From Acidimicrobiaceae bacterium (GTDB lineage: Bacteria > Actinomycetota > Acidimicrobiia > Acidimicrobiales > UBA8592): a stretch of 5,729 bases of DNA. Below are positions 5,472 through 5,729 of the stretch, in pieces. The stretch is from assembly GCA_002703045.1 (NCBI GenBank), contig PAEG01000069.1:1-5729 (forward strand). The letters run 5' to 3'. Below the pieces are notes generated by a model. That model saw nothing but the letters and a program-made list of their open reading frames with translations. It searched no databases and was not told the origin of the DNA. The translations under genes were made by a program, and so were the position numbers. How positions within the stretch are numbered: the first letter of the stretch is position 1; the number at the start of each line of letters is the position of its first letter.

Positions 5472-5729
5472 CTATTGATCTTTAGCAGCTCTATTGATAG
5501 CACTAATAATAGCTCGCATAGATGCTGTAGTTATGTCTGTATGCATACCGCAACCCCAGAGCTCTGTGCCTTCTATCGCCATCTCAATATAGGCAACCGC
5601 TGTAGCATCTACTCCGCTACCTTTAGAGTGCTCGTGATAATCCAAGACTCTAAGATCGAGATCGAGAGCACTGCGTAATCCTGAAACAAATGCGTCGAGA
5701 GACCCGCTACCTTCTCCTTGCACAACAAA
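5472..5729 (-). CDS. leuA: 2-isopropylmalate synthase, C-terminal regulatory (LeuA dimer) domain, 5' partial
   Basis: Only the last 85 residues are in the window; the frame is open to the right edge and the catalytic TIM barrel lies outside. The visible part is the LeuA allosteric domain that binds leucine in feedback inhibition of the first committed step of leucine synthesis (2-oxoisovalerate plus acetyl-CoA). Motifs are GEGSGSLDAFV (family form G-x-G-P-x-D-A), VLDYHEHSKGSGVDATAVAY, W-G-C-G with TDITTAS, and the final MRAIISAINRA. The text resembles the long actinobacterial LeuA type. Citramalate synthase shares this domain, and the missing barrel would separate the two; leuA is the more likely. 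An in-frame GTG at 5723 is internal, since the frame and the domain continue upstream. The gene ends 25 bp before the CoA-transferase start. Confidence 0.85.
   Translation of the reverse strand, partial: FVVQGEGSGSLDAFVSGLRSALDLDLRVLDYHEHSKGSGVDATAVAYIEMAIEGTELWGCGMHTDITTASMRAIISAINRAAKDQ

Noticed and set aside
1..5729. CRISPR array, tRNA/rRNA, insertion sequence, phage or defence system
   Set aside because: No regularly spaced repeats, structural RNA signature, transposase or integrase motif was seen, and nearly all bases are accounted for by metabolic genes.

Overview
The window looks like a gene-dense bacterial chromosome segment carrying a set of CoA-thioester catabolism genes beside a leucine-biosynthesis gene. 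Base composition is moderate (about 45% G+C judged by eye). Several genes appear to use TTG starts, and Shine-Dalgarno sequences are mostly recognisable. The gene families (FadA-like degradative thiolase, Rieske oxygenase, split MaoC dehydratase, PPOX/F420-type split-barrel protein, SnoaL-like protein, CaiB-type CoA-transferase, LeuA with a regulatory domain) are typical of Actinomycetota such as marine Acidimicrobiia, and also of catabolic marine lineages such as SAR202 Chloroflexota. This assignment is inference from gene content only.

Layout. Positions 3-995 (+) hold a degradative thiolase whose N-terminus lies left of the window. It is followed after 34 bp by a Rieske-type oxygenase alpha subunit (1030-2190, +), probably in the same transcript. 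Facing it is a three-gene minus-strand unit read from right to left: a PPOX-family flavin/F420-binding protein (3578-3060), a FAS1-like hot-dog dehydratase subunit (3058-2600) and a MaoC hydratase subunit with an Asp/His catalytic dyad (2610-2203). The genes in this unit touch or overlap, which suggests translational coupling. A short divergent promoter region separates it from a SnoaL/NTF2-like protein (3664-4215, +). That gene runs tail to tail, with a 1-bp gap, into a class III CoA-transferase (5446-4217, -). The transferase lies 25 bp downstream of the end of a 2-isopropylmalate synthase gene that enters from the right edge (5729-5472, -).

How the genes may work together. A CoA-transferase can load or swap CoA on an organic acid. 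The two hot-dog subunits together look like a heterodimeric enoyl-CoA hydratase or hydroxyacyl-CoA dehydratase. The thiolase would cleave a 3-ketoacyl-CoA, and the Rieske enzyme would hydroxylate or demethylate a cyclic or otherwise recalcitrant substrate. This matches the logic of steroid or terpenoid side-chain and ring degradation, but no substrate can be fixed from the sequence. No ferredoxin or reductase partner for the Rieske enzyme and no transcription regulator is present here.

I found no tRNA, rRNA, CRISPR array, insertion sequence or phage feature, and no convincing evidence of a wholly new system. There is no gene-free stretch longer than 100 bp. The most notable points are the split-hydratase operon, the unresolved starts around the divergent region, and the coherent but unassigned catabolic gene set.
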